From positions 62,001-126,000 of the forward strand of contig JAKFVU010000002.1 in the NCBI GenBank assembly GCA_021732025.1: a stretch of 64,000 nucleotides of DNA, in the 5' to 3' direction. The notes under the pieces are model-generated. The model worked only from the letters and a program-made list of their open reading frames with translations, had not been told where the DNA came from and searched no databases. Made by a program: the position numbers and the translations under genes. Positions 7,683 to 16,396 of this stretch are shown in pieces. Source of the DNA: Candidatus Obscuribacterales bacterium. GTDB taxonomy: Bacteria > Cyanobacteriota > Vampirovibrionia > Obscuribacterales > Obscuribacteraceae. The stretch's first letter is position 1; every line of letters begins with the position of its first letter.

Positions 7683-9071
7683 TTGGCCGCACTATGTGTG
7701 GCCGGGTACCTTGCCGAGATAGTCATGGGGGTCAACTGGCTCAATCCCGATAGCTCCAGCTTGATCAATGCCGGGGCCAACTTTGGACCAACCACCATTG
7801 GCCGCGCAGAGTATTGGCGATTATTTGCTTCAATATTTCTCCATGCGGGAATTTTCCACATAGCACTCAACCTCTACGCGCTAATTGGCTTTGGTCCCAT
7901 GGCAGAATCGGCATTGGGCCGTTGGCGTTTTGTATTCATCTTCATTTTGAGCGGTGTAGTCGGTGGCCTAAGCAGCATACTGGCTAATCCAATCACAACC
8001 TCTATAGGCTGTTCGGGGGCCAACCTCGGCATTATTGGCGCCCTGATGCTGTCGTCGTGGTTAAAACGAGCTGACCTTTCGGTACGGCTGAGCCGTCCCC
8101 AGCTGCTGCTTCTTGCTATATTTTTACTCTACAGCCTGGCGCTTGGCCTAGGCAGCACTTATATAGACAACGGCGCCCACCTAGGTGGTTTCATCACAGG
8201 CATACTGGCTAGCCTGCTTCTAACCGACAGACAAGCACTGAGCAAAGCCTATTTCTTTAGCTCGGCACCAGCAAAAGCGCTAGCTCTAACAGCTGTGGTG
8301 CCAGTACTGATAGCTATCGATCAAAAGCGCATAGAGAACAATAATGACGTCAAGTGTTGTATTGAGCATATGGACGCCATCGCTCTATTGAAAGAGAAAA
8401 AATACTTTCACGGCATCGAAAAACTAGACGCGGCCCACAGCTTCAAACCCGGCGATGCTTCAGTACTGGCAGATCGCGCCCGAGCACTGGTTGAGATTGG
8501 TCACTTTGACAAAGCTCTAAAAGATATCAACAAAGTCATAGAGCAGCACCCTAAAGATAGACTGGCTATTATGAATAAAGCCAGTATCTATCACAAGATG
8601 CAAAAAGACGATTTGGCTATCGCCGAGATGGATAAAGCCATTGCCTTAGAACCGAAAGCTACTGGTTTCATGGCTATGGTCAATGGTTTCAAGAATATGT
8701 TCTCCACCACTGCCAAGCAGGAAGATTCAACCTTTTACAATAATAGAGCGTGGTTCAAACTAGCCAGCGGCGAGCTTGAAAGCGCGGTGGATGACTGCAA
8801 TCAAGCAATTAAAATCAATCGTTCGTCTAGCACCGCCTATGACACCAGAAGTGTAGCCTATTACTTATTGGGTAAATATCAACTAGCCGATCAAGATTTA
8901 GTAGCCGCCATTCGTCGCAATAGCAAAGATGGTGCCTTCTACTACCATCGCACCCTTACACTTATTGCCCTTGGTAAAGCTGATGATGCCAAAGCGGCAC
9001 TGGCTAAGTACCGCGAGCTTGACTATAAGCCAGAGGCGTGGGAACCTAAAGTGCCGGCCAATATCAATTAA
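7683..9071 (+). CDS. Rhomboid-family intramembrane protease with TPR domain
   Basis: At least 462 residues. Residues 1-185 are a six-helix rhomboid core: HAGIFHIALN, catalytic Ser in GCSGANLG (Ser111 from this start) and catalytic His in NGAHLGGF (His166). Residues about 225-450 are TPR repeats (for example YNNRAWFKLASGELESAVDDCNQAI). Family role: cleaves single-pass membrane proteins within the bilayer; the TPRs may bind substrates or partners. Start uncertain: TTG at 7683 falls within TM helix 1, while the frame is open back to a TAG at 7602 and reads like coding sequence (EAINEAKGHSKSATYV) without ATG, GTG or TTG. AGGA at 7629 sits 8 nt before an ATC. xpt follows after 11 nt, so both are likely one transcript. 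Confidence 0.82.
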   Translation: MAALCVAGYLAEIVMGVNWLNPDSSSLINAGANFGPTTIGRAEYWRLFASIFLHAGIFHIALNLYALIGFGPMAESALGRWRFVFIFILSGVVGGLSSILANPITTSIGCSGANLGIIGALMLSSWLKRADLSVRLSRPQLLLLAIFLLYSLALGLGSTYIDNGAHLGGFITGILASLLLTDRQALSKAYFFSSAPAKALALTAVVPVLIAIDQKRIENNNDVKCCIEHMDAIALLKEKKYFHGIEKLDAAHSFKPGDASVLADRARALVEIGHFDKALKDINKVIEQHPKDRLAIMNKASIYHKMQKDDLAIAEMDKAIALEPKATGFMAMVNGFKNMFSTTAKQEDSTFYNNRAWFKLASGELESAVDDCNQAIKINRSSSTAYDTRSVAYYLLGKYQLADQDLVAAIRRNSKDGAFYYHRTLTLIALGKADDAKAALAKYRELDYKPEAWEPKVPANIN

Positions 9072-9082
9072 GAAGGAAAGCT

Positions 9083-9649
9083 ATGCAACTGCTCAAAGAC
9101 AAGATCCTCAAAGAAGGCAAATATTTGGGCAAGGGTATTCTCAAGGTTGATTCGTTTATGAATCACCAAATCGATCCAGCCTTGATGAACGAAGTGGGCA
9201 AAGAGTTTGCTAGACGCTTCAAAGACTTGAAGGCCACCCGCATTCTCACAGCAGAGACAAGCGGCATTGCTCCAGCCCTGGCCTGTGCCATGATTCTTGA
9301 GCTTCCTCTGGTATTTGCTAGAAAGCACAAACCTGTGACAATGGCTGCAAATCCATTTACCGAAAGAGCAGAATCACACACCAAAGGCTCTATCGTTGAT
9401 TTAATTGTTTCACCTGAATATTTGAAAGCAGAAGATCGAGTAATTATTCTCGATGATTTTCTCGCTAGTGCTCGCACAATTAAAGCTTTGGTATCAATTG
9501 TGGCAACAAGCGGAGCAGAGCTTGTCGCGATTGGAGCAGTAATTGAAAAGTCATTTGAAGGCGGACGAGACGCCCTCAAATACTTGAATATTCCCATTGA
9601 GTCATTGGCTGCAATTAAGAGTTTTGACAACGAACAGATAAATTTCTAG
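9083..9649 (+). CDS. xpt: Xanthine phosphoribosyltransferase
   Basis: 188 residues, matching the usual length. Diagnostic stretches of the Xpt family are present: LKVDSFMNHQIDP, ETSGIAPA, VFARKHKP, the PRPP-binding VIILDDFLASA and the C-terminal VIEKSFEGGRD. It converts xanthine + PRPP to XMP, a purine salvage step in the cytoplasm. The gene starts only 11 nt after the rhomboid stop with GAAGGAA before its ATG. This leaves no room for the purine riboswitch that often precedes xpt in Firmicutes. It is convergent with dnaE2, 20 nt away. The main de novo purine cluster is 24 kb away in this window. Confidence 0.95.
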   Translation: MQLLKDKILKEGKYLGKGILKVDSFMNHQIDPALMNEVGKEFARRFKDLKATRILTAETSGIAPALACAMILELPLVFARKHKPVTMAANPFTERAESHTKGSIVDLIVSPEYLKAEDRVIILDDFLASARTIKALVSIVATSGAELVAIGAVIEKSFEGGRDALKYLNIPIESLAAIKSFDNEQINF

Positions 9650-9669
9650 TGCGGTTTTCAGATCAACTT

Positions 9670-12600
9670 TTAGTGGAAGTTTCGAGACGGTAAATAAACG
9701 CCATCCAATAACTCTGGTAGTGTTTCAAAATGCCTGGCAATAACATTGCAGACACCTTGATCTAATTGCAATAAACCATAAACAGCAATAAGCGATCCGG
9801 TATTTACCAGCTCTCGATATACCTCAAATAGTTTTGGTTTGATAATGACATTGGCCATGCCGGTTTCGTCTTCAAGAGTAAGAAAGACAAAGCCTTTAGC
9901 TGTCTCTGGGCGCTGCCGACAAATGATACCGCCAGCTACAATGACATCATCACCGTCTTCTTGATTGTATAAACCAAGACAAGAATGAATTTTACGCGAC
10001 TTCGCCCAGTCTCGATAAAATGTCATTGGATGTTTATTGGTTGACAAATTCATCGTGCGATAATCTGCCACCACTTCCTCTAACTCTGACATTGGCGGCA
10101 GCACAACCGGCAGTTCATATAGACAATCAATCTCAGTATTTTCGATGTCATTATCATTAGCAATTAAGGCTTCAAGCAATGGCATTGCTCTCTTGGGCCG
10201 CAAGAGAGATAAGACGCGCCATAGAGCTTGTCTGCGTCCGGGGCAAAGAGTTTCAAAAGCACCAGCCTTAGCCAACATCTTCAAATCACTAGGAGTCAGT
10301 CCGCTACGTGATACCACGTCTTCTACAGAAGTGAATAAGCCTTTCTCTAGAGCAATGGCAAGAGCAGCCTGGCTAGTTGGCCCCAAGCCTTCGACAAAGC
10401 GTAAACCTAAACGTACAGCAAAACCGTAAGAATGTGTAGACTCAAGAGTCTCAAGAGGTTCAAGAGCCTCAAGAGTACAGTTCCACAAACTGTGTGCCAA
10501 ATCTACTGGCCGCACTTCTACGTCATGCCTGATAGCATCGCGAATCAACGAAGCTGGACTATAGAAGCCCATAGGTTGGGAATTAAGAATGGCGCAGCAA
10601 AACTCGACCGGATAGTAACGCTTCAAGTAAGCCGAAGCATAAACAAGCAATGAAAAGGAAGCGGCATGACTCTCAGGAAAACCGTAGTTTGCAAAAGCCT
10701 GCAGCTGATGAGTAATAGTCTCAATGGCTATTTCAGTAAAACCATTCTTCTTCATACCAATGGCTAAGTCACCACAGAGCTTTGCCATTTTCTCTTTGGA
10801 GCGTTTATGGCTCATCACTTTGCGCAACTGGTCAGCTTGCGAAGCCGTAAAACCAGCCGCCGTCACTGCCAATTTCATGCCTTGCTCTTGAAATAGCGGC
10901 ACACCAAGGGTGCGTTTGAGAATTGGCTCTAGACTTGGATGAAGATAAATCACTTCTTCCTCGCCCCGTCGTCTTCTTAAATACGGATGAATAATATTTC
11001 CTTGAATTGGTCCAGGACGAACAATAGCGATAGAAACAATAATATCGTAGAAACAAACGGGCTTAAGCTTGGGCAAAATATTCATTTGTGCCCGCGACTC
11101 TACTTGAAAGACTCCGACAGTGTCTGCCTTCTGCAACATCTGATAAATCTGTTCATCAGCCATATCAAGGCGTCCGATATCAATATTGATACCGCGGTGC
11201 TGGTTAACTAACTTCAATCCTTCTTGAATCATTGTCAGCATACCAAGGCCGAGTAAATCGATTTTGATTAATCCGACCAAATCAATATCATCTTTGTCCC
11301 ATTGAATCACTGTGCGCTTCTCCATAGCGGCACACTCAACTGGCACAATTTCACCAATGGGCTGACCAGATAAAACAAAGCCACCGACGTGAATAGAGCG
11401 GTGTCTAGGCAATTGATGAAGCCCGGCAATTACCTTAATCAGCATCTTCACTCGATGATCGTTCAAATCGAAACCAAGTCGGTCGAGACCACCATTGGCA
11501 AGTTTAAGAGCGGCATCATAGGCTTCACTATGACTGGCCTCACGCGATAGTAAGTCGGCTTGTTCTTGGGAGAAACCAAGCACACGAGCAGCATCACGTG
11601 TGGCGGAGCGGCCGCGATAAGTAATCACTTCACAGACCATAGCAGCATGTGCACGGCCATATTTCTCATAGACATATTGCAGAACCTGCTCTCTTTCTTG
11701 GTGAGCAATATCTAAATCAATGTCTGGTGGTTCATGGCGACCTTCAGAGAGAAATCTCTCAAAAAGTAAATCCATACCAATAGGGTCGACAGCTGTAATC
11801 ATCAGGCAATAGCAAACAGCCGAATTAGCAGCGGAGCCACGCCCCTGAACGGCAATACCCTTAGAGCGGGCAAAGCGAACAATGTCCCACATGATCAAAA
11901 AATAGGGGGCAAGCTTGAGTTTATTGATCAAACTCAGCTCATGATCAATTTGTTTACGATGTTGTTCGCTTATATCAACATAGCGCTTCTCAGCCCCAGA
12001 CCAGACTAACTGCTCTAATAAGCCCGGATAAGTAACCATTGTCGGGAGAAGCTCACCAGCAGACTCAATTTGCACAACATCAGATTTTTTATCGCTAGAA
12101 GAAGAAGAAGAAGAAGCTGTAATTCCACAATACTGGGCAACCTCTTCACTACAAGTAAATGACGGCAATGGCGGCTCTAGCCAACCAAGGCGAAACTGAC
12201 AGCGCTCTGAAATAGCTAGTGTATTCTTGATGCCAACGAGATTATCACGCCACAGATGAGTCATCTCTTCAGCCGATTTCATATACCAACTGCCATTTGG
12301 ACGCAGCCGTCTACCGGCATTTGCTAGTGTCACTTTATGCTTCAAGCAAGTAAGCACATCGTGCACAATGCGCTTCTCGCTGGTGGCATAATGAACATTA
12401 TTAGTGACTACCCAACTCACTCCAGTTGAGCTAGCCATCTCAATAATCTGACGAACTAACATGGCTTCTTGGGTAATAAAATGATTGCCAACTTCTAAAT
12501 AGAAGTCAGCTCCAAAAACTTCAACAAAACGCTTCAACAGCCTTCGTGCCGACATTGTGTCGTCACGTGCCAAAGCAGTAGGTATGGCCCCATGGTGACA

Positions 12601-12972
12601 ACCAGAAAGGGCAGTTAATCCACCAGCCCGGGCAAATAACTGATCATAAGTAATACGCGGGCTGCCACGCTCGCGTTCTAAACGGGCAAGTGTAACTAAT
12701 GCACAAAGATTGCGGTAGCCTGCTAGATCTTGCACCAAAACAATCAAGTGCGAATCATCTTCGAGGGTAAGCTCAGCACCAATGATGCCGTCAATAGACA
12801 GTTCCCGTGCGGCATGGGCAAAACGAGGAATGCCCCCCAAATCATCGTGGTCAGTAATTGCCAGAGCTGCTAAACCCAAGTCTTTTGCTCTGGCAACTAA
12901 TTCTTCTGGATTAGACGCACCGTCTAAGAAGGAGAAACCAGAATGACAATGGAGTTCGGCGTATCTGAACAA
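9670..12972 (-). CDS. dnaE2: Error-prone DNA polymerase III alpha subunit
   Basis: 1100 residues, the DnaE2 size and shorter than DnaE1. N-terminal PHP domain (ELHCHSGFSFLDGAS, ITDHDDLGG); polymerase core with EGRHEPPDIDLDIAH (catalytic Asp pair) and IKIDLLGLGM (third Asp); helix-hairpin-helix and OB-fold (GFVFLTLEDETGMANVII) in the C-terminal third. In other bacteria DnaE2 extends past DNA lesions with ImuA and ImuB and causes damage-induced mutations. It is the last gene of imuA-imuB-dnaE2, 30 nt after imuB. A run of six TCT codons (Ser) followed by a charged stretch interrupts the region near residue 290; this looks like a surface loop grown by slippage and leaves the catalytic blocks intact. 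Confidence 0.95.
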   Translation of the reverse strand: MFRYAELHCHSGFSFLDGASNPEELVARAKDLGLAALAITDHDDLGGIPRFAHAARELSIDGIIGAELTLEDDSHLIVLVQDLAGYRNLCALVTLARLERERGSPRITYDQLFARAGGLTALSGCHHGAIPTALARDDTMSARRLLKRFVEVFGADFYLEVGNHFITQEAMLVRQIIEMASSTGVSWVVTNNVHYATSEKRIVHDVLTCLKHKVTLANAGRRLRPNGSWYMKSAEEMTHLWRDNLVGIKNTLAISERCQFRLGWLEPPLPSFTCSEEVAQYCGITASSSSSSSDKKSDVVQIESAGELLPTMVTYPGLLEQLVWSGAEKRYVDISEQHRKQIDHELSLINKLKLAPYFLIMWDIVRFARSKGIAVQGRGSAANSAVCYCLMITAVDPIGMDLLFERFLSEGRHEPPDIDLDIAHQEREQVLQYVYEKYGRAHAAMVCEVITYRGRSATRDAARVLGFSQEQADLLSREASHSEAYDAALKLANGGLDRLGFDLNDHRVKMLIKVIAGLHQLPRHRSIHVGGFVLSGQPIGEIVPVECAAMEKRTVIQWDKDDIDLVGLIKIDLLGLGMLTMIQEGLKLVNQHRGINIDIGRLDMADEQIYQMLQKADTVGVFQVESRAQMNILPKLKPVCFYDIIVSIAIVRPGPIQGNIIHPYLRRRRGEEEVIYLHPSLEPILKRTLGVPLFQEQGMKLAVTAAGFTASQADQLRKVMSHKRSKEKMAKLCGDLAIGMKKNGFTEIAIETITHQLQAFANYGFPESHAASFSLLVYASAYLKRYYPVEFCCAILNSQPMGFYSPASLIRDAIRHDVEVRPVDLAHSLWNCTLEALEPLETLESTHSYGFAVRLGLRFVEGLGPTSQAALAIALEKGLFTSVEDVVSRSGLTPSDLKMLAKAGAFETLCPGRRQALWRVLSLLRPKRAMPLLEALIANDNDIENTEIDCLYELPVVLPPMSELEEVVADYRTMNLSTNKHPMTFYRDWAKSRKIHSCLGLYNQEDGDDVIVAGGIICRQRPETAKGFVFLTLEDETGMANVIIKPKLFEVYRELVNTGSLIAVYGLLQLDQGVCNVIARHFETLPELLDGVYLPSRNFH

Positions 12973-13002
12973 TTGACACCTAACATTTGTTAGAACGATG
13001 TT

Positions 13003-14766
13003 TTAGTCAAACACTCCTTCCACAAACCAACCTCTTTCTTGATGATCGTAGACTAGCAAAACGGTCATCAGAGCAGGCAAAATTGAACGAATACCACTCT
13101 TTACACCAGCTCTTGAAAGCATTGCCATTTCAGGCTTCTTCTCAATCAAAGCGACATAATATGATTTGCGAACAGGTTTTTCCCACCACATTCCTGAGAT
13201 CTTTTCAGGAGTAGTTATTTGATTAACGTGATACCAGTGTCCCCGATAAGTTATGGCAGCAGGTCGGAAAGGAGTATATTTATCTACTTCAGAGCTAGAC
13301 TCGCTCTTCTCTTTAAATTGAACAAATACTGGCATGGCCGGCATGTGACGCTTAAGAACCAATCCTGGCATCAAGCAGTCCTTTCTAGTTTTGTGTTTAG
13401 TAGTTTTCAGAACAGCGTGATTTACAAAAACCTCATTTACAGGAGTACAGGAACTAAAATTAGAACTTGAATTAGACTGTTGCCCAAATCCGACAACCGG
13501 AATCCAAACACCAGCCAATTCAGGTAAATACTGGTCATTTAGAACAGGCTTAACAAGAGCTTCTTCACCGAGTCGAGTGATAAAACGCTGCAACAGTAAC
13601 AATACAGGCTCAGAGCTATCATCGAGTTCGTCATCACCGGAGAGGAGCAACTCTTCTCTGGAAAAGTTTGAATTATCAGATTGGGCAATAGTTGCTTTAG
13701 TCTGTTCAAAATACTCTTTTGAAAATCTTGAAACGGCAAGATTTATTGCCGTGAACTCGCGAGTCAATTGTTTGGATTCAAGCGAAAGCCTTAATACATC
13801 TAACAAAAACTTACTGTTACTAGAGGAACGAATAAGCTTGATGGTTCGTTCATCAAATTTATCGTTATCATTAAAGAAGCAGACAGTAAGCTCGTCAGCA
13901 CAAAGGCCATCAATCTGTAAATCACGAGTCAAGCGCTCTAACATTGTTTTAAAAATGAACAATGTATCGCGCAATGACTCTGTTGCCGAGCCGATATCAA
14001 TAGTGCATTGATACTGTTTCTCTTGAACCGGCAAGGCTGGTTGAGTATTATCTCGACCACAGGCCAGCTCATAAGCATGCAATACGCTATTATCGAAACG
14101 ACCAATATAAGATGAGATTGGCACCTCCGTGAACTGACCAATGGTCCTAATACCTAACTCTTTTAAATTTCCCTTCGCCTCTTCCTCGACGGGCAGGAAG
14201 TCGATGGATAGAGGCGAAAGGAAAACTGTATCGCAGTCTGGGGTAACGATATACCAGCGCTTCGTCTTTGAACGACTGGCTACCCTTGCTGCAAAAGCGC
14301 TATCAGCGAGGCCAATATGACCGTCGACAAAACCGTAACGACTAGCCAACTTAAGTACATCTCGGCAAAGCTTATTTTCGCCGCCCAGGCGATTAAATCC
14401 TTCAGCGTCAATGTAGAAAAGTCCTGATTCACGAGTGCTAACACGTGGAGACGCGGCAATGAGTTCTCTTGCCAATTTCTTTTGCGCACTCTTGTAAAAC
14501 TTGTCATCGTACTCTCTCCAAACTAAGTGAGAACAAATTGCCCTTGCTTCAGTGAACGTCATGCCCGGATAAATATTGGCGCGCTCAGCTTCTCTCGAGC
14601 AAACTTGAACTTTTGCCCGACCAATACTGCTAGAAAACTGCAACGATTGATTTTGATTTTTCGAATTAGCGAGTAGAACTAAAGGTTTGCCTTTAAGCTC
14701 GGGCTCGAGTTTTTGATGTACTGCGATCTGGAACTTGGGGATGCGTAAACAAGCGATTCTGCACAT
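13003..14766 (-). CDS. imuB: ImuB, Y-family polymerase-like protein of the mutasome
   Basis: 587 residues from the ATG of MCRIACLRIPKFQIAV; the track start 39 nt upstream adds residues that do not fit the family. The DinB/UmuC fold is recognisable by AREAERANIYPGMTFTEARAICSHL, GLFYIDAEGF and RSKTKRWYIV. The first catalytic acid of true Y-family polymerases is replaced (LRIPKF) and SIDE-type acids are reduced to YIDAEGF, as in known ImuB proteins, which are thought to be adaptors without polymerase activity. The start lies inside the imuA 3' end (74-nt overlap), so expression of the two is probably linked. A beta-clamp-binding peptide was not evident by eye. Confidence 0.9.
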   Translation of the reverse strand: MCRIACLRIPKFQIAVHQKLEPELKGKPLVLLANSKNQNQSLQFSSSIGRAKVQVCSREAERANIYPGMTFTEARAICSHLVWREYDDKFYKSAQKKLARELIAASPRVSTRESGLFYIDAEGFNRLGGENKLCRDVLKLASRYGFVDGHIGLADSAFAARVASRSKTKRWYIVTPDCDTVFLSPLSIDFLPVEEEAKGNLKELGIRTIGQFTEVPISSYIGRFDNSVLHAYELACGRDNTQPALPVQEKQYQCTIDIGSATESLRDTLFIFKTMLERLTRDLQIDGLCADELTVCFFNDNDKFDERTIKLIRSSSNSKFLLDVLRLSLESKQLTREFTAINLAVSRFSKEYFEQTKATIAQSDNSNFSREELLLSGDDELDDSSEPVLLLLQRFITRLGEEALVKPVLNDQYLPELAGVWIPVVGFGQQSNSSSNFSSCTPVNEVFVNHAVLKTTKHKTRKDCLMPGLVLKRHMPAMPVFVQFKEKSESSSEVDKYTPFRPAAITYRGHWYHVNQITTPEKISGMWWEKPVRKSYYVALIEKKPEMAMLSRAGVKSGIRSILPALMTVLLVYDHQERGWFVEGVFD

Positions 14767-15490
14767 ATGAAGCCACAGATACCTCAATATTTTCAGCCAT
14801 ACCATCCCTCAAAATCGAACCATTGATAGTCGGCATAATGGTGGCAATGTCATCACTATGACCAGTTAAACCAAGTTCGAAATGTACAGGCTTAGAGAAA
14901 TTGAAACTCAATCTTGAATTTGTACCCCAGCTTGCCGATTGAGCAGAGGAATCATCATCTTTAAGCACTATTAGTGTGGCTTTCGATCGCTCTAAAGCCC
15001 TTTGCAATCTTGCATAAAAGTTGCTAGTTATGATGTTCCTCTCGCCCAAATCAAGAATGACCACATCAAAGACACGTGAACGAATCAATTGCTCGCATGC
15101 CCAGAGTGAATCTTTCAAATAGTCTCGCTTAATGGTTGAGTCGATATTACTTCTTAGAACCCAGAATCTACCTTGCTTTTCGTCTTTTGCATTATTCAAA
15201 AAGCACCAATCAGAGGCCAGTAATCTGTCAAAGGTATCTATATAAACTACATTCAAACCAGTGGCACACCAATTAGCGCAAATTGAGCGCAAAACTGTTG
15301 TTTTTCCGGAAGAAGATGCACCAACCCATTCAGTAACACGACGCTTAAGAAGACCAGCCGAACGACCAAAGTCAATCTGCTCTACACCGGTTTTTAGTGA
15401 GCGACCAACCTCACCTCCAGATAGCCACTTCCCGGGGAACAGATGTTCCAGCTCTTTCTTCAAATTAGCGACAGTAACTGCACCAACCAT
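14693..15490 (-). CDS. imuA: ImuA, RecA-like ATPase fold protein of the mutasome
   Basis: 265 residues. N-terminal helix region, then a RecA-like core with a Walker A-like GASSSGKTT, the NVVYIDTFD strand and VVILDLGERN as Walker B-like strand. In other bacteria ImuA (also called SulA-like/ImuA') binds RecA and ImuB and is needed for DnaE2-dependent mutagenesis. A strong AGGAGG lies 14 nt before the ATG, which is further than usual; no alternative in-frame start is nearer. First gene of the operon; its 3' end overlaps imuB. The promoter region contains the palindrome described separately. Confidence 0.88.
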   Translation of the reverse strand: MVGAVTVANLKKELEHLFPGKWLSGGEVGRSLKTGVEQIDFGRSAGLLKRRVTEWVGASSSGKTTVLRSICANWCATGLNVVYIDTFDRLLASDWCFLNNAKDEKQGRFWVLRSNIDSTIKRDYLKDSLWACEQLIRSRVFDVVILDLGERNIITSNFYARLQRALERSKATLIVLKDDDSSAQSASWGTNSRLSFNFSKPVHFELGLTGHSDDIATIMPTINGSILRDGMAENIEVSVASYVQNRLFTHPQVPDRSTSKTRARA

Positions 15491-15543
15491 AAGCGCTACG
15501 GCGGCCTCCTTTCTGTATTCAATTTCATTTCCCCGATGCAGTT

Positions 15544-15572
15544 ATTAAACCATACGCTCGTATGGTAGTCAA
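15544..15572 (-). promoter_or_regulatory. Promoter of imuA-imuB-dnaE2 with an operator-like palindrome in its spacer
   Basis: Read on the minus strand: TTGACT (15567-15572), a 17-nt spacer, then TTTAAT (15544-15549), a near-consensus sigma-70-type promoter pointing at imuA. The spacer and one flanking base on the -10 side form the perfect palindrome ACCATACG-AG-CGTATGGT (15549-15566). A repressor bound there would block RNA polymerase. Since imuA-imuB-dnaE2 is under LexA in many bacteria, this is a candidate SOS box, of a sequence unlike the classic E. coli, B. subtilis or Anabaena boxes. Confidence 0.65.
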
Positions 15573-15586
15573 CCTTTTTCTTTGCC

Positions 15587-15597
15587 CTCGTATGGTA
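15587..15597 (+). promoter_or_regulatory. Second copy of the CTCGTATGGTA operator-like motif
   Basis: CTCGTATGGTA occurs here exactly as in the right half of the imuA palindrome, same orientation, 30 bp (about three helical turns) away. It may be a second half-site for the same regulator. Confidence 0.45.
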
Positions 15598-15672
15598 CCG
15601 CCCCGATATTTCATATACACAAGCGGGCGCGGCGATACATATTATCGCCCGTCTCTATATACCGACGCCAAT

Positions 15673-15683
15673 CTTGTATGGTA
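15673..15683 (+). promoter_or_regulatory. Third, one-mismatch copy of the motif (CTTGTATGGTA)
   Basis: CTTGTATGGTA differs at one base from the other two copies and keeps their orientation, 86 bp further from imuA and about 180 bp before the Rrf2 gene. It could serve the divergent gene or be chance. Confidence 0.35.
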
Positions 15684-15859
15684 TCGAACATTGATTCCTT
15701 CTTTTATATACAAGAAAGGAGAATGGCAATTAATTTAGTTATCGCTAGATTGTCTTTGGGCAATCACCAATAAGGAGAGTTCATATCTAAAATTCGAAAA
15801 TTGAACACATATCTCATTTGGTAAAATACAATGACTGATTGCTGCCCGAGGATTCCCCG

Positions 15860-16396
15860 TTGATTAGCCAAACCACTGAATATGCCTTACGTGCTGTGGT
15901 GTTTTTGGCAATAAGCGACGGGCAAGCACACACCACCGCTCAGATTGCCGATGGCACAAAGGTACCCACAGCCTATTTATCTAAAGTACTGCAGTCATTA
16001 AGCCGTGCGGGCTTAGTATCATCTCAACGTGGTCTAGGCGGCGGGTTTACTCTATCTGTAGACCCATCAGAACTTTCCATTTTAGAGATCATCGAGACTG
16101 TTGATCCTATTGCGCGCATTCATTCATGCCCCCTCGGTATGGCTGAGCATGGTGGTGCGCTATGTTCTCTGCACAAGCAACTTGATGAAGCACTGGCGCT
16201 TGTCGAGATTTCGTTGAGCAGGTCAAGCATTAAAGACCTAATTGAAGCCCCTGCTAGAGTCGGCCTCTGCACCATGAAGAAAAAAAGACGCAAAGCAATT
16301 GCCAAAGGTTCAAAGGCAAGTGCCAAGGCAATAGATAAAGCCATTGAAAAAGTGAAAGAGAAGCGCACAAGTGAAATTAGCAAAGTTATTTTATAA
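15860..16396 (+). CDS. Rrf2-family transcriptional regulator
   Basis: 178 residues from a TTG giving MISQTTEYALRAVVFLA, the canonical Rrf2 N-terminus; GAGGA sits 8 nt upstream. The track TTG, seven codons earlier, adds residues not found in the family. Winged helix 1-80 with recognition region TAYLSKVLQSLSRAGLVSSQRGLGGGF. Two Cys (HSCPLG, ALCSLH) lie 13 residues apart, with only one more Cys much later, so the three-Cys Fe-S pattern of IscR/NsrR is incomplete; cluster binding is possible but not assured. A C-terminal Lys/Ala-rich extension of about 45 residues is unusual and might add nonspecific DNA contact. Targets unknown. Convergent overlap of 11 nt with the sce7726-family gene. Confidence 0.88.
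   Translation: MISQTTEYALRAVVFLAISDGQAHTTAQIADGTKVPTAYLSKVLQSLSRAGLVSSQRGLGGGFTLSVDPSELSILEIIETVDPIARIHSCPLGMAEHGGALCSLHKQLDEALALVEISLSRSSIKDLIEAPARVGLCTMKKKRRKAIAKGSKASAKAIDKAIEKVKEKRTSEISKVIL

Larger units (their letters stand above)
15491..15859. other. 369-nt divergent intergenic region between imuA and the Rrf2 gene
   Basis: No coding frame that I trust. It holds the imuA promoter and three copies of the GTATGGT motif on the imuA side. A possible TTG-started frame (15582-15773) has no recognisable product. The Rrf2-side promoter is not obvious. Confidence 0.5.

Noticed and set aside
9072-9082. Purine riboswitch before xpt
   Set aside because: Only 11 nt separate xpt from the upstream stop, too short for the element.
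10145-11211. Plus-strand ORFs within dnaE2
   Set aside because: Shadows of a well-supported gene in other frames.
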